Source: Chitinophagales bacterium | GTDB taxonomy: Bacteria > Bacteroidota > Bacteroidia > Chitinophagales > CAIODY01 | Assembly: GCA_947449695.1 (NCBI GenBank) | Contig: CANFST010000015.1 | Coordinates: 1-64,000 of the forward strand | DNA length: 64,000 bases | Direction: 5' to 3' | Shown here: positions 9,234 through 20,044 of the stretch, in pieces | How the letters are laid out: the number at the start of each line of letters is the position of its first letter | Numbering within the stretch: the first letter of the stretch is position 1 | The notes under the pieces: model-generated | Seen by the model: the letters and a program-made list of their open reading frames with translations, nothing else | Database searches by the model: none | What the model was told of the DNA's origin: nothing | Program-made: the position numbers and the translations under genes

Positions 9234-11063
9234 CTATTTTTGAATCACTAATTTTTTGTTCAATTCGCCACCTTGTTTCGTAATGATTTTTACCAAATAC
9301 ATACCATCATTGATGTTATTTAAGTCAACTGAAAATGAACGGTTGTTTTGTGGTGCTGATTCTGTAATAACTTGTCCTTGCATGTTCAATACCATTACTT
9401 TTTCAACAATAAAATTTGATTTGTTCTCTACTTTTAAAACATTGTTCGCTGGATTAGGCCACATGTTTACATCACCATCTTTAATTACATTATTAATGCC
9501 TGTGATACCAGTAAATGTAATTTGAGCTTGATTTGTTAATGTACCGTTGTTGCTTACTAAAGTCCAAGTAGGAGCCAAACCAGTCATGCTATAGATGGCA
9601 ACATTATAAGTGCCTGCAGCAATTCCATATAAACCCTGCGTACCAAAGGTTGTATCCTGGTTTAATGTCGCTAAATTTGCTATTCTAACTGTGTCCAAAA
9701 AAGTTTTATTTTGATTTATTTTTACCATTCCAACAAAGTTGCCACTATTATCAGTAATAATTGCAGCTAGATTACCTGAAAAATCGTAATGACCTAAATT
9801 TTTAAAATTAGCAGCAAAAGAAAATGCCTGACCATTATTAACAGTTTGTGTTGCTGGTGAAATTGCACTTGCCATTTGCAATGTTGGTGGAGGTGCTACA
9901 CCTAATAAAGCTTCTTCATCTGCGCCATAGTTGCCAGCACCACCACCAATACCAACACCGCTTGGCACTAAATTGTGAATGCCATAATAACCATTACCTA
10001 AGCCACTCCAACCCCAATTAATATGAAACAAATCGTTGACGTCATAACCGTCAAAATCAAAGCAATGTCCTTCTTGAGAAGCAGTGTCTGCCCCAGCGTA
10101 AATAATAGGACGATGATTGTTCAATTCATTTTCTAACATACTAATCCAAAGACTATCATTTGAAGCTTCTTTATATCCTTTCAAATTACCATCATATAAA
10201 AAATATTGACGTAATGCATATTCAGCACCATATCCACCGCAATCACTTGAGTTTACGCATGCGCCGCTACCAGCAGGTCCATAACCCATATTCAAGGCTA
10301 CACCACAAGCGTACATTAGTGTATCAACAGATGTGTTATTGTTAGTAACGTTATTAGGCATGTGACTATTGCCCCATAAGAAAGTGAAGTTACCAAAGTC
10401 GAAAGTTTGAGGCCCATAAGTCCAAGCACTATAGGTATGTTTACCATAACCACTTGAAGGATATTTCCAGTATCTTAATATTTGTGCCACTGCAGTAGCT
10501 ACGCAACCTGTTGGACAACGTTTATTTCCAATAATTGAGTTGTTGTCAACTGGGCATAGATTATTGTAATGATTGCCCTGATCCCAGGTTGTAGTTAATA
10601 AAGGTGAAACACTATGACCAGCTTTTGCATTGCTTTTAAAACCGCCATTGTTCCATAATCCAACAACTTCAGCAGTTGCAGGCACATTATTTTCGATTAC
10701 ATAATTAATTTGACGAGTGTATTTATTGATGTAATAAAAAGCTGGATTTTTCGAATCGGTTACATCAAAATTGCTTTCTGTTGAATAAGCCAACACAGGT
10801 TGCACATTGTCATCAGCAGCAATAATAACAAAGCCTTTTGCGCCTTTTACATTAAAAATGTACAAAGCCTGTGGCTTTTTAGCATTTAAATCTGTTGATC
10901 GATTAGCCCATTCCAATTCAAAATTGGTATTCATTTTTTGTTGCGCAAATTGCTTGGTTAAAAAATTAGCAGCAAAAGTTTGGGCATTGCTAACAGTCAC
11001 TGGCTTTGCAAATGTCAAGCTACCAAAAGCGATAGCAACTACGAGTAAAATAATCTTTTTCAT
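9234..11063 (-). CDS. C10 family (streptopain-like) cysteine peptidase with T9SS sorting domain
   Basis: CPTGCVATAVAQILRYWKYP catalytic Cys region; EGHCFDFDGYD...FHINWGWSG catalytic His region; C-term DVNMWPNPANNVLKV sorting tail; MKKIILL start at 11063 preferred. Confidence 0.88.
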   Translation of the reverse strand: MKKIILLVVAIAFGSLTFAKPVTVSNAQTFAANFLTKQFAQQKMNTNFELEWANRSTDLNAKKPQALYIFNVKGAKGFVIIAADDNVQPVLAYSTESNFDVTDSKNPAFYYINKYTRQINYVIENNVPATAEVVGLWNNGGFKSNAKAGHSVSPLLTTTWDQGNHYNNLCPVDNNSIIGNKRCPTGCVATAVAQILRYWKYPSSGYGKHTYSAWTYGPQTFDFGNFTFLWGNSHMPNNVTNNNTSVDTLMYACGVALNMGYGPAGSGACVNSSDCGGYGAEYALRQYFLYDGNLKGYKEASNDSLWISMLENELNNHRPIIYAGADTASQEGHCFDFDGYDVNDLFHINWGWSGLGNGYYGIHNLVPSGVGIGGGAGNYGADEEALLGVAPPPTLQMASAISPATQTVNNGQAFSFAANFKNLGHYDFSGNLAAIITDNSGNFVGMVKINQNKTFLDTVRIANLATLNQDTTFGTQGLYGIAAGTYNVAIYSMTGLAPTWTLVSNNGTLTNQAQITFTGITGINNVIKDGDVNMWPNPANNVLKVENKSNFIVEKVMVLNMQGQVITESAPQNNRSFSVDLNNINDGMYLVKIITKQGGELNKKLVIQK

Positions 11064-11294
11064 TTTGTTATGCAATTTTTGTATTGATTTATTATTTTGA
11101 TTTTTAAAAATTTTAGTTGTCAAATGTATATTATTTTTTTGCAAAAAGAATATTTTTTTTTAGCTGTCAAAGTCAATTATTGTTAGTCTGATTTACTCAA
11201 CATTATAATTTTAACAGCAGATACGCCAAATAGTTTAAATCGGTTTTTACGACTTGGGTATTATTAATGACGAGAAACAAGCTATCTTCGTTGC

Positions 11295-12062
11295 ATGCGA
11301 AACAAAATTTTTTTTGAAAAAGAAAAAAAAGAAAACCTGATTTATGGTAAACATCCCATCCTGTCTGCATTTGAGAGCGGTCAGACGTTGGATGTAATTT
11401 ATACACAAAAAGAACTCAAAAGTGAAATTTTGGATGAAATCAGAGATTTAGCCAAAAAAAATGGGGTGCCTTTAAAGGCAGTACCAAAGGATAAATTAGA
11501 TTATCTTACTTTTCGTGCAAATCATCAAGGTGTTGCGGCATTTATTGCAATTGTAAATTACTACGAAAAGGATGAGTTGCTGAAGGAGGTATTAGAAAAA
11601 AACAAAGTTCCGTTTATTTTGATTTTAGATTCTATTACTGATGTAAGAAATTTTGGCGCTATATCCCGAACTGCTTTAGGTACTGGTGTTCAATTTGTAA
11701 TCACTGCTAAAAGAAACAGTGCACAAATTAACGCAGAAGCCATGAAGACCAGTGCTGGCGCATTAAATAATTTACCTGTTTGTCGTGAAGATGATTTGGT
11801 TCAAACCGTAAAATGGTGTAAACAAAATAATATAAAAGTTTTAGTAAGTGATTTGCAGGCAACAAAAAATCTGGCTGAAATAAATTTCAATGAGCCTGTT
11901 GCCATAGTTGTGGGTGAAGAAGCTGAAGGTGTGAACAGATTAATTATAAACCGAGCTGATGAAACATTCAAAATTCCGATTACAGCGCAAGTTGATTCTT
12001 ATAATGTTAGCGTAGCAACAGGTATGATTTTATATGAAGCCATGAAAGGCAGAAAAAATTAA
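11295..12062 (+). CDS. rlmB: 23S rRNA (guanosine(2251)-2'-O)-methyltransferase (TrmH/SpoU family)
   Basis: YGKHPILSAFESG; LDSITDVRNFGAISRTA; VGEEAEGVNR; PITAQVDSYNVSVATGM. Confidence 0.9.
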   Translation: MRNKIFFEKEKKENLIYGKHPILSAFESGQTLDVIYTQKELKSEILDEIRDLAKKNGVPLKAVPKDKLDYLTFRANHQGVAAFIAIVNYYEKDELLKEVLEKNKVPFILILDSITDVRNFGAISRTALGTGVQFVITAKRNSAQINAEAMKTSAGALNNLPVCREDDLVQTVKWCKQNNIKVLVSDLQATKNLAEINFNEPVAIVVGEEAEGVNRLIINRADETFKIPITAQVDSYNVSVATGMILYEAMKGRKN

Positions 12063-12664
12063 TAGAACCAACCTGCAATCATCATTCCTAATATACCTAA
12101 AATATAACCACTATAAATTTCTTGCGGTTTATGTTCTTTTAAATATAATCGGGCTGTACCAACCAATCCTACCAACAAAATACAGAGTAATAATATTGAG
12201 ATCATATTAGTATAGCCAATTATTGATGCTTGAACAGCAACACAAAGCAAGCATCCCATGCCTAATGCATGTAAACTTATTTTCATGATAATATTTGTGA
12301 TGAAACCGAAAACCACTGCCACACAACTTCCTAGCATCATCCATAAAATGGTGTCGGGCAATTGTTGCGAACGTAAGACCATAAATGTCCAGAAGTAATA
12401 AACCATAATAGCAACAAATGGAATAAAGCGTTGCTTCTGATCTCTTAAATGCAGGTCATCAATAAAATTTAATGCTTTCATTAGCAATAACGTAATTACT
12501 GGAAAACCGAATGTTAATGGGGTAATGATAAATAAGATAGAATAATTTCCGTTTTTCAAACCACCAAACCAATATGGATTTGCCTTTATAATTAGGGCTG
12601 TACCTAAAGTGGGTAGTAATAATGGATGAAAAATAAACGATAATATTTTAGCAAAAATTTTCAT
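12059..12664 (-). CDS. Conserved membrane protein (PAP2-like C-terminal region possible)
   Basis: 201 aa with multiple TM segments; C-term HKPQEIYSGYILGILGM. Confidence 0.6.
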   Translation of the reverse strand: MKIFAKILSFIFHPLLLPTLGTALIIKANPYWFGGLKNGNYSILFIITPLTFGFPVITLLLMKALNFIDDLHLRDQKQRFIPFVAIMVYYFWTFMVLRSQQLPDTILWMMLGSCVAVVFGFITNIIMKISLHALGMGCLLCVAVQASIIGYTNMISILLLCILLVGLVGTARLYLKEHKPQEIYSGYILGILGMMIAGWFY

Positions 12665-12705
12665 TGTGAATTGTTGAAGATTATAGGTGTGAATCAGTCG
12701 TTAAC

Positions 12706-14181
12706 TCACAATTCTTTTCTTAATCGAGCCACTGGAATATCTAATTGCTCACGATATTTTGCAACTGTTCTTCTGGCAATATTATAGCCTCGGTTGTTGA
12801 GTTCTTCCATTAAATATTCATCGCTCCATGGTTTCTTTTTATCTTCAATAGCAATTACTTCGGCTAATATTTTCTTTACTTCTTTGTTCGATACTTCTTC
12901 GCCATCATCGGTTGTCATCGCTTCGCTAAACAATGATTTTAATGCAAAAGTACCAAATTCTGTTTGTACATATTTACTGTTGGCAACCCTCGAAACTGTT
13001 GATATATCCATGTTTGTTGGCTCGGCAATATCTTTCAAAATCATGGGTTTCAAATCTGCCGCATCGCCTGTTTTAAAATATTCGTATTGTAAATTTACCA
13101 TCGTTCGCATCACTTGCATTAACGTATGTTGGCGTTGTTTAATGGCATCAATAAACCATTTTGCCGAATCTAATTTTTGCTTGATGAATTGAACTGCATC
13201 TTTTTGTTGTTTATCTTTTTTATCACCTTTTTCATAATCTCTCATCATTTCTTTAAAATGGCTGCTGATGCGCAATTCAGGAGCATTTCTCGAATTTAAA
13301 GTAACCACTAATTCACCTTCATTATTCTGTACAATAAAATCAGGAATGACATAATAATCCATTTTATTGTCTTCGTTATAACCACTTCCTGGCTTTGGAT
13401 TTAAATGTATAATTTGTTCTAACACTAGCTTTAATAATTCATCATCCAAATCGTATTCAGCGCAAAGTTTGTCGTAATGTTTTTTTGTAAATGCATCAAA
13501 ATTTTTCTCTACAATTTTGGTTGCCAATTTTACGTAAGGATTTTTGTGTTCTTTTTTTCGCAATTGAATTAATAAACACTCTTGCAAATTCCTAGCAGCA
13601 ATGCCAGGTGGGTCAAATTGCTGAATTTGTTCCAACAAATTTTCCAACTCTTCAATGGTGGTAGAAATATTTTGTGTGAATGCTAAATCGTCAATCATGG
13701 CATCTAACGGGCGACGCAGATAACCATCATCATCAATGCTTCCAATGATATAATCAGCTACAACAAACTGGTGGTCGCTTAATTCTAGCATTCCCAATTG
13801 TTGTTCTAAATAATCATGAAAACTTTTTACAATTGGAGAAGGAGTTGTTTTTTTATCGTCATCATCATCACTATAATCATCACCTTGAGTTTTATAATCA
13901 GGCACATCTAAATCATCGTCACTTAAGTATTCCTCAAGTTGAATATCCTCTTCAGTTTTTTCTTCTTTCGTTTCTTGTTCATCATTTTTCAATTGGTCTT
14001 CCACACTTTTATTGTCGAAATCATCAGTGTTGTTGCCATCTTCCAATGCTGGATTAATTTCCAATTCTTCTTTTATGCGTTCTTCCAATTGTGCGGTGGG
14101 CACTTGCAACAGCTTCATCAACTGAATTTGTTGCGGTGAAAGTTTTTGTAATTGTTTTTGTGATAAATGTTGCGAAAGCAT
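12706..14181 (-). CDS. rpoN: RNA polymerase factor sigma-54
   Basis: QKQLQKLSPQQIQLMKLLQVP...EEELEINPALED N-term; RpoN box ARRTVAKYREQLDIPVARLRKEL. Confidence 0.95.
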   Translation of the reverse strand: MLSQHLSQKQLQKLSPQQIQLMKLLQVPTAQLEERIKEELEINPALEDGNNTDDFDNKSVEDQLKNDEQETKEEKTEEDIQLEEYLSDDDLDVPDYKTQGDDYSDDDDDKKTTPSPIVKSFHDYLEQQLGMLELSDHQFVVADYIIGSIDDDGYLRRPLDAMIDDLAFTQNISTTIEELENLLEQIQQFDPPGIAARNLQECLLIQLRKKEHKNPYVKLATKIVEKNFDAFTKKHYDKLCAEYDLDDELLKLVLEQIIHLNPKPGSGYNEDNKMDYYVIPDFIVQNNEGELVVTLNSRNAPELRISSHFKEMMRDYEKGDKKDKQQKDAVQFIKQKLDSAKWFIDAIKQRQHTLMQVMRTMVNLQYEYFKTGDAADLKPMILKDIAEPTNMDISTVSRVANSKYVQTEFGTFALKSLFSEAMTTDDGEEVSNKEVKKILAEVIAIEDKKKPWSDEYLMEELNNRGYNIARRTVAKYREQLDIPVARLRKEL

Positions 14182-14280
14182 ATTTATGTTTTCTTGTTGA
14201 AACAAAAGTAGTTACACTGATACGCTTCGCAAAATGAAAATCAAAATTTATAATTCTGTTCTATAAAGTTTAACTGTAAA

Positions 14281-15069
14281 TTATTTTTCGTAGATACCTG
14301 TAGTTATTTTATTAATTAAAGTAGCTGGCATAAAGCTTACTGCTTTTGCACTCCACCAATTTATTGCACCAGGTATGATTTCATATTTTTTATTGAACAT
14401 GGCTTTCAGCCCAATTTTAGCAACATCTTGAGGTGTCATATTTACCTTGTCTGCCATTTTTCTGATTTTATCATTAAAACCGCCACGATCAATAAAACCC
14501 GTATCAGTGCCACCTGGTAGCAAACAAGTAACTGATACAGTTGGGGCATGCTTTTTTAATTCAATTTGCAATGCTTTGGTAAAACTATCTACAAATGCTT
14601 TCGAAGCGCCATAACTATTTAAATAAGGCATCGGCTGAAAAGCTGTAGTGCTGCTCACGTTCAGAATGTAAGCTTGTTTTTGCGTTTTTAAAATGGGCAA
14701 TAATTGATGCGTTAATGAAAGTACCGCATGAATATTTACTTGCAACATTTTATTTTGTTCCTCCATCGATAATTCTTCAAACGTTCCCCACAAGCCATAC
14801 CCAGCGTTATTAATTAAAACCGAAAGTGGAATTTTGTTTTGCAAGCAATAATCGACCACTTGCTGTGTTTGTACTGCGTCAGCTAAATCTTTTTTCAAAA
14901 TAATTACCTCGATGCCAAACTCGGTTTGTAATTTTTGTTGCAAATCATTCAGGTTTTTTTCATTGCGACCAACTATAATCAAGTTGTATTTTTTTTGAGC
15001 TAATTCAAAACAGATTGCTTTGCCAATTCCGCTGCTGCCGCCTGTTACAAGTGCATAATTATTTTCCAT
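14281..15069 (-). CDS. SDR family NAD(P)-dependent oxidoreductase
   Basis: ALVTGGSSGIGKAIC, INNAGYG, YGASKAF. Confidence 0.87.
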   Translation of the reverse strand: MENNYALVTGGSSGIGKAICFELAQKKYNLIIVGRNEKNLNDLQQKLQTEFGIEVIILKKDLADAVQTQQVVDYCLQNKIPLSVLINNAGYGLWGTFEELSMEEQNKMLQVNIHAVLSLTHQLLPILKTQKQAYILNVSSTTAFQPMPYLNSYGASKAFVDSFTKALQIELKKHAPTVSVTCLLPGGTDTGFIDRGGFNDKIRKMADKVNMTPQDVAKIGLKAMFNKKYEIIPGAINWWSAKAVSFMPATLINKITTGIYEK

Positions 15070-15208
15070 GGTAAGTTTGAATATTGTATTTGATTGGCTG
15101 CAAAGCTAAATTGAAAATAATTTTAAATAAGTATAGTTTTTGAAATAAAACCAAAACTTATTTTAGCATTCAAAAAAAAACATTGAATCTTTACCCCACA
15201 AAAATTTT

Positions 15209-15697
15209 ATGCTACCCGAATATAAAAAAATAATTGAACAGGCCGCAATAAAAAAAAATGAGAATCAAAAATTCTTAGAACGATTAAAAAAAATAACTCC
15301 ACGTGATTTGGATAAAGTTACCAATCAATTGCACGATGAGGCTTTTGAACATATTGATTGTTTACAATGCGCAAATTGTTGTGCTACTACTGGACCACTT
15401 TTAAAAGATAAGGATATAGACCGACTAGCGGCTGCAACAAAAATGAAACCATCAATATTTACTGAAAAATATTTACGAATTGATGAAGACCACGACTATG
15501 TCTTCAAATCTCACCCTTGCCCGTTTTTAGGTAATGATAAGTATTGTTCTGTTTATGAAAATCGTCCGAAAGCTTGCGCTGATTATCCGCATACACAACA
15601 AAACAAAATTCATAACAAACTAAAAATAACATTTTTGAATTCTATGATTTGTCCTGCTGTAGCTGAAGTGGTGGAAGGTTTGAAAAAAGTTTACTGA
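15209..15697 (+). CDS. YkgJ family cysteine cluster protein
   Basis: CLQCANCCATTGP...CPFLGNDKYCSVYENRPKACADYP. Confidence 0.87.
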   Translation: MLPEYKKIIEQAAIKKNENQKFLERLKKITPRDLDKVTNQLHDEAFEHIDCLQCANCCATTGPLLKDKDIDRLAAATKMKPSIFTEKYLRIDEDHDYVFKSHPCPFLGNDKYCSVYENRPKACADYPHTQQNKIHNKLKITFLNSMICPAVAEVVEGLKKVY

Positions 15698-15747
15698 TTT
15701 TACTTTTATTAATTTCTTTTATCTTCACCCAATCCAAAAAAAATCGC

Positions 15748-17268
15748 ATGGCTAATTCAACAGCAACACTCGAAGAAATTCAAAGTTTCAAAGGAGCTTA
15801 CCCAAAGCAATTATGGTCATTGTTTTTTAGTGAAATGTGGGAGCGGTTTTGTTTTTATGGCATGAGGGGAATGCTTACGTATTTCATGGTTTATCATTTG
15901 ATGATGGACGAGAAATTAGCTCAACTTCAGTATGGGGCAACTCAAGCATTTGTATACGCTTTTACTTTTATTGGGGGCTTGTTTGCTGATAAAATTTTAG
16001 GATTTCGACGTTCTCTTTTTTGGGGAGGTGCTTTGATGATTGTTGGAAGCATTTTATTAGCAATAAATCCAAAAGAACTATTCTTTCTTGGTTTAAGTTT
16101 CAATATCGTTGGTACAGGCTTTTTTAAACCAAACATTTCATCTATGGTTGGTCAGCTTTACAAAGATGGAGACCACAGAACTGATGCAGGTTTTCTTCTT
16201 TTTTATTCTGGAATTAATCTAGGGGCTTTCTTTGGTGGATTTGTAATTCAGATAGGGAAAGGAACTATGCTAAGTGATTTAATTCCTGAAGCATTGCGTT
16301 GGAATGTTGCTTTCAGCTTAGCTGCAGTAGTAATGGTAATTAGTTTAGTTACTTTTATTTTTACAAAAAACAAATTGGGCCCTATTGGTTTATCACCTCT
16401 GAATAAAAATCAGCAGATTAGTAATTCACGAAAAAAAATCTATGAGTATGCTGTTTATCTTGGCGCATTATTGGCTGTTCCATTAATCATGAAAATGGTT
16501 TCAAATACGACATACACCAACGTTTTCATGTACTGTGTCGGCCCGTTTAGTTTACTTTATTTATTTTATGAAATGACCAAATGTACTCGTGCAGAGAACT
16601 TGAAACTTATTGCCGCATTGCTCTTTATTTTATTTTCAGTAATATTTTGGGCAATCTTCGAGCAAGCAGGAGGTTCACTTTCAATATTTGCAGCAGAGCA
16701 TGTAAGTGATAAGCTGTTTGGTTTTATTTCTGTTGACCCTAATGCAATTAATAACTCAGCTAATTCTTTTTTTGTAATTGCTTTTGCCCCATTAGTTGGT
16801 TTATTGTTTATTAAGCTAGCTAAAATTAAATTAGAACCAAATGGAATAATTAAATTCGGACTCGGGTTTTTGTTTTTGGGAATTGCTTTTTACACCTACT
16901 ATTTTATGCGATTTGGTGCTAACGCAAATGGTATTGGCTCGGTGAATATCTTTGTGCTGGCAATTTTTATTTCGACATTGGCTGAATTATTTCTTTCTCC
17001 AATTGGTTTATCTTTAATGACAAAATTATCACCACAAAATTTGCAGGGATTTATGATGGGAATGTGGTTTTTGGCAAGTGCTTATGGTCAGTATGCTGCC
17101 GGTCTTTTTGGTGCAAGTATTTCGCCAGATAAAACTTTATCGAAAATTGAAAAAATGAACATTTATACTCAAGGGTATAAAGATTTTGCCCTGTATGCTT
17201 TGATTGCAGGTATTATATTAATTATCATTTCTCCATTAATGAAAAAATTAATGTTAGAAGTAAAGTAA
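15748..17268 (+). CDS. Peptide MFS transporter (POT/PTR2 family)
   Basis: FFSEMWERFCFYGMRGMLTYFMVYHL; GTGFFKPNISSMVGQLY; GINLGAFFGGF. Confidence 0.92.
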   Translation: MANSTATLEEIQSFKGAYPKQLWSLFFSEMWERFCFYGMRGMLTYFMVYHLMMDEKLAQLQYGATQAFVYAFTFIGGLFADKILGFRRSLFWGGALMIVGSILLAINPKELFFLGLSFNIVGTGFFKPNISSMVGQLYKDGDHRTDAGFLLFYSGINLGAFFGGFVIQIGKGTMLSDLIPEALRWNVAFSLAAVVMVISLVTFIFTKNKLGPIGLSPLNKNQQISNSRKKIYEYAVYLGALLAVPLIMKMVSNTTYTNVFMYCVGPFSLLYLFYEMTKCTRAENLKLIAALLFILFSVIFWAIFEQAGGSLSIFAAEHVSDKLFGFISVDPNAINNSANSFFVIAFAPLVGLLFIKLAKIKLEPNGIIKFGLGFLFLGIAFYTYYFMRFGANANGIGSVNIFVLAIFISTLAELFLSPIGLSLMTKLSPQNLQGFMMGMWFLASAYGQYAAGLFGASISPDKTLSKIEKMNIYTQGYKDFALYALIAGIILIIISPLMKKLMLEVK

Positions 17269-17285
17269 GTTTTTAAAAAAGAATT

Positions 17286-18425
17286 ATGAGTAGAATAAAA
17301 AAGTTTTTTTTAGTGATAATAATTTGCAGTTTGCAATTTGCAGTTTGCAATTTTTCTTTCGCTCAAGATGTGAAAACTGCTGGTGAAATTGATGCAGCCA
17401 ATGCGGCTAAAAATTATCAGCATGGCATTGAGTTGATGAAAAAAGAAAATTACAAAGGTGCTATTGAAGCATTTAATGATGCAGTTGATTTAGATAGCAG
17501 CAAAGCCAATTATCAATTTCAGTTAGCCTTGGCAAACTACTATTCCAAGAATTTTGAAACCACTATCAAAATAACAAAAGGCTTAATGAAAAATTTTCAG
17601 CCTGATGTTCGTTATTACGATTTAATGGGCGAATGTTATACAGAAATGCGGAGCGATAAAAAAGCCCAATCGGTTTTATTAGAAGGGTTAAAATTATTTC
17701 CAACCAGCGGTAGCATTCATAGTCAGCTTGGAAAAATTGAATACGACCACAAAAATTTAAACACGGCAATTCAATATTGGGAACTTGGAATAGCTGCTGA
17801 GCCTACTTTTCCATCGAATTATTATTATGCTGCTCAAGTTTATGGCACAACATCTGAAAGAATGTGGGCAATTATTTATGGTGAAATCTTTGTGAATTTA
17901 GAAACCAATACTGGCAGAACTTATGAGATTTTGTTCAGAATGTATGATTGGTATAAACAATCAGTTATATTAAAGTCGCCAAAAGAAAAATATGCTTTAT
18001 TTACTGATGAACGAATGCATATCAGCGAAGCAGAATTTAGAGATACTATGTTGTTTCATAAAAATTTTGCAATGGCTTATAATAATATTGCACAGCGATG
18101 TACAAATGTTTTTAAGGATAAATTTAATGCTGAAGATTTAATGAAATTCAGGAATAAATTTATAACTCTTTGGTACAGCAGAAATTTCCCAATTGATTTC
18201 CCAAATCCGATTTTCGACTATCAACGTACAGTAATAAGTGCTGACTTTTTTGAGTGTTATAATTACTGGCTGATCAGCAAAGGAGATGTGAAAACATTTA
18301 ATGACTGGATGGAAAAAAATAAAAAAAAATATGACCAGTTTATTAAATGGTTTATGGCACATCCTCTTGAAATCACTTCTAGCAATGTAATAACTCGAAC
18401 TATAACATCTCAAAAATTGCGTTAA
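17286..18425 (+). CDS. Tetratricopeptide repeat protein, exported
   Basis: Signal peptide then TPR-like helices YQHGIELMKKENYKGAIEAFNDAVDLDSS. Confidence 0.75.
   Translation: MSRIKKFFLVIIICSLQFAVCNFSFAQDVKTAGEIDAANAAKNYQHGIELMKKENYKGAIEAFNDAVDLDSSKANYQFQLALANYYSKNFETTIKITKGLMKNFQPDVRYYDLMGECYTEMRSDKKAQSVLLEGLKLFPTSGSIHSQLGKIEYDHKNLNTAIQYWELGIAAEPTFPSNYYYAAQVYGTTSERMWAIIYGEIFVNLETNTGRTYEILFRMYDWYKQSVILKSPKEKYALFTDERMHISEAEFRDTMLFHKNFAMAYNNIAQRCTNVFKDKFNAEDLMKFRNKFITLWYSRNFPIDFPNPIFDYQRTVISADFFECYNYWLISKGDVKTFNDWMEKNKKKYDQFIKWFMAHPLEITSSNVITRTITSQKLR
17324..17351 (+). repeat. Four tandem heptamers TTGCA(G/A)T within the signal-peptide coding region
   Basis: TTGCAGT TTGCAAT TTGCAGT TTGCAAT, encoding part of IICSLQFAVCNF. 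Confidence 0.85.
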
Positions 18426-18497
18426 TTATCCATGTGACCAAAAGCAGTTTTTTTTGATTTGAAAATCTACATCTTTGTTGCTAAAAAAAAGTATTTT

Positions 18498-19346
18498 ATG
18501 AAACTGAAAATATTTTCATTTCTGATAGCCATTTTATTTTTTCAAAATTTGTTTGCATCAAATAATGATTCAATTCAATATAAGCATCGTTGGTTTGCTT
18601 ATTGGGGATATAATCGCGAATATTATTCTTTAAGCAATATTCATCTTAAAGGAAATTTTTACGATTTGACTTTTTATCAAGTAAAAGCAAAAGATAAGCC
18701 TTACCCTTTTAATTTAAAAAATTATGTTGACCCCACTTCTATGTGGGTGCCACAATACAACTATCGCTTAGGCTTTCAATGGAGTGAAAAAATTTCTTTT
18801 TCATTGGGATTAGACCACATGAAATACATTGCTGAACAAGGACAAATTACTAACGTGACAGGTAGCATTTCATCTCAAGCAAATTTGCCTAATCAAACAA
18901 AGTATCCGACTAATTTTAGCAGCACCCCCATGCAGTTTACGGGTGATTTTTTATTTTTAAAACATACCAATGGTTTAAATTTAATTTCATGTGATATTGA
19001 ATATAAAACAAAATTGAGCAGCAAACATTTTATTAAAATTAATTTGAACAGCGGTTTTGGTTTGGCGGCAATTGTCACCAAAACACAAGTTACTTTAGAA
19101 GGCTATGGACAGGATAATAACTTTCATTTATGTGGTTATGGCGCAAGCACTTATCAAGGATTGGAATTTGTATTTGGTAAATATTTTTTCTTACGCCCAC
19201 AATTTCGTTTGGGCTGGTTAAACCTAACAGGTTTTTTGATTAATGGCAAATCCGATACTGGCCGAGGGTATCAAAATTTTTCATTCACCGAAGGTATGCT
19301 GGCAGCCGGAAGTTATTTTCAATTGCACTGCCACAAGAAAAAATAA
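18498..19346 (+). CDS. Hypothetical outer-membrane-like protein
   Basis: Signal peptide MKLKIFSFLIAILFFQNLFA; beta-rich; ORF track starts at 18459. Confidence 0.55.
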   Translation: MKLKIFSFLIAILFFQNLFASNNDSIQYKHRWFAYWGYNREYYSLSNIHLKGNFYDLTFYQVKAKDKPYPFNLKNYVDPTSMWVPQYNYRLGFQWSEKISFSLGLDHMKYIAEQGQITNVTGSISSQANLPNQTKYPTNFSSTPMQFTGDFLFLKHTNGLNLISCDIEYKTKLSSKHFIKINLNSGFGLAAIVTKTQVTLEGYGQDNNFHLCGYGASTYQGLEFVFGKYFFLRPQFRLGWLNLTGFLINGKSDTGRGYQNFSFTEGMLAAGSYFQLHCHKKK

Positions 19347-19356
19347 ACATTCACTT

Positions 19357-20034
19357 TTAAAAAAATATAAACCTCTTTTTAGGTTTCATAATCGTGCATC
19401 TTATGATTCGAACATCTTGCAATGGTCTGTCGCCGGGTGCAGTTTGTACGGCAGCAATTTTATCCAATACATCCATGCCTTGTTCTACTTCACCAAACAC
19501 CGTGTAGTTATTGTCTAAATGCGGTGTGCCGCCAATTGTTTTATACAAATCTTTTTGTTGTTGCGTATATTTCACACCGCTACGTTGCCCCATTTTATTC
19601 AATTCATCGTCGGTAAAAGTTTTGCCGTGTACAATATAAAACTGACAATTGCTGCTGGCTTTTTCAGGATTGCCATCTCTTGCAGCAGCTAACGCACCCT
19701 TTTTGTGAATGTATAGATCAGTTTTAAATTCAGCTGTTATGCGTCCTCCAGGTGCTTCGCCATTGCCTAGCATTTGCCCCGATTTTGCATGTTTCGATTC
19801 GGGATCGCCACCTTGAATCATAAAACTTTTGATAACGCGATGAAATAAAAGACTATCAAAAAAGTGTGCTTTTGTTTTAGCTAAAAAATTATCGCGATGC
19901 AATGGAGTTTCGTTGTAAAGTCTGATTATCATGGTTCCCATGTTGGTTTCCATTTTTATGCGATAAACTTTCTCCTTTTTTGCAAAAGCATTCAAGCTAA
20001 AAAATGTGAGTGCAATGAATAAAATTTTCTTCAT
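19357..20034 (-). CDS. Cyclophilin-type peptidylprolyl isomerase
   Basis: ETNMGTMIIRLYNETPLHRDNF; LLFHRVIKSFMIQGGDPESK. Confidence 0.9.
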   Translation of the reverse strand: MKKILFIALTFFSLNAFAKKEKVYRIKMETNMGTMIIRLYNETPLHRDNFLAKTKAHFFDSLLFHRVIKSFMIQGGDPESKHAKSGQMLGNGEAPGGRITAEFKTDLYIHKKGALAAARDGNPEKASSNCQFYIVHGKTFTDDELNKMGQRSGVKYTQQQKDLYKTIGGTPHLDNNYTVFGEVEQGMDVLDKIAAVQTAPGDRPLQDVRIIRCTIMKPKKRFIFF

Positions 20035-20044
20035 AATGTTTGGT

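Noticed and set aside
13833-14139. Plus-strand His/Phe-rich ORFs antisense to rpoN
   Set aside because: Shadow of the acidic Asp/Glu-rich linker of sigma-54 on the other strand.
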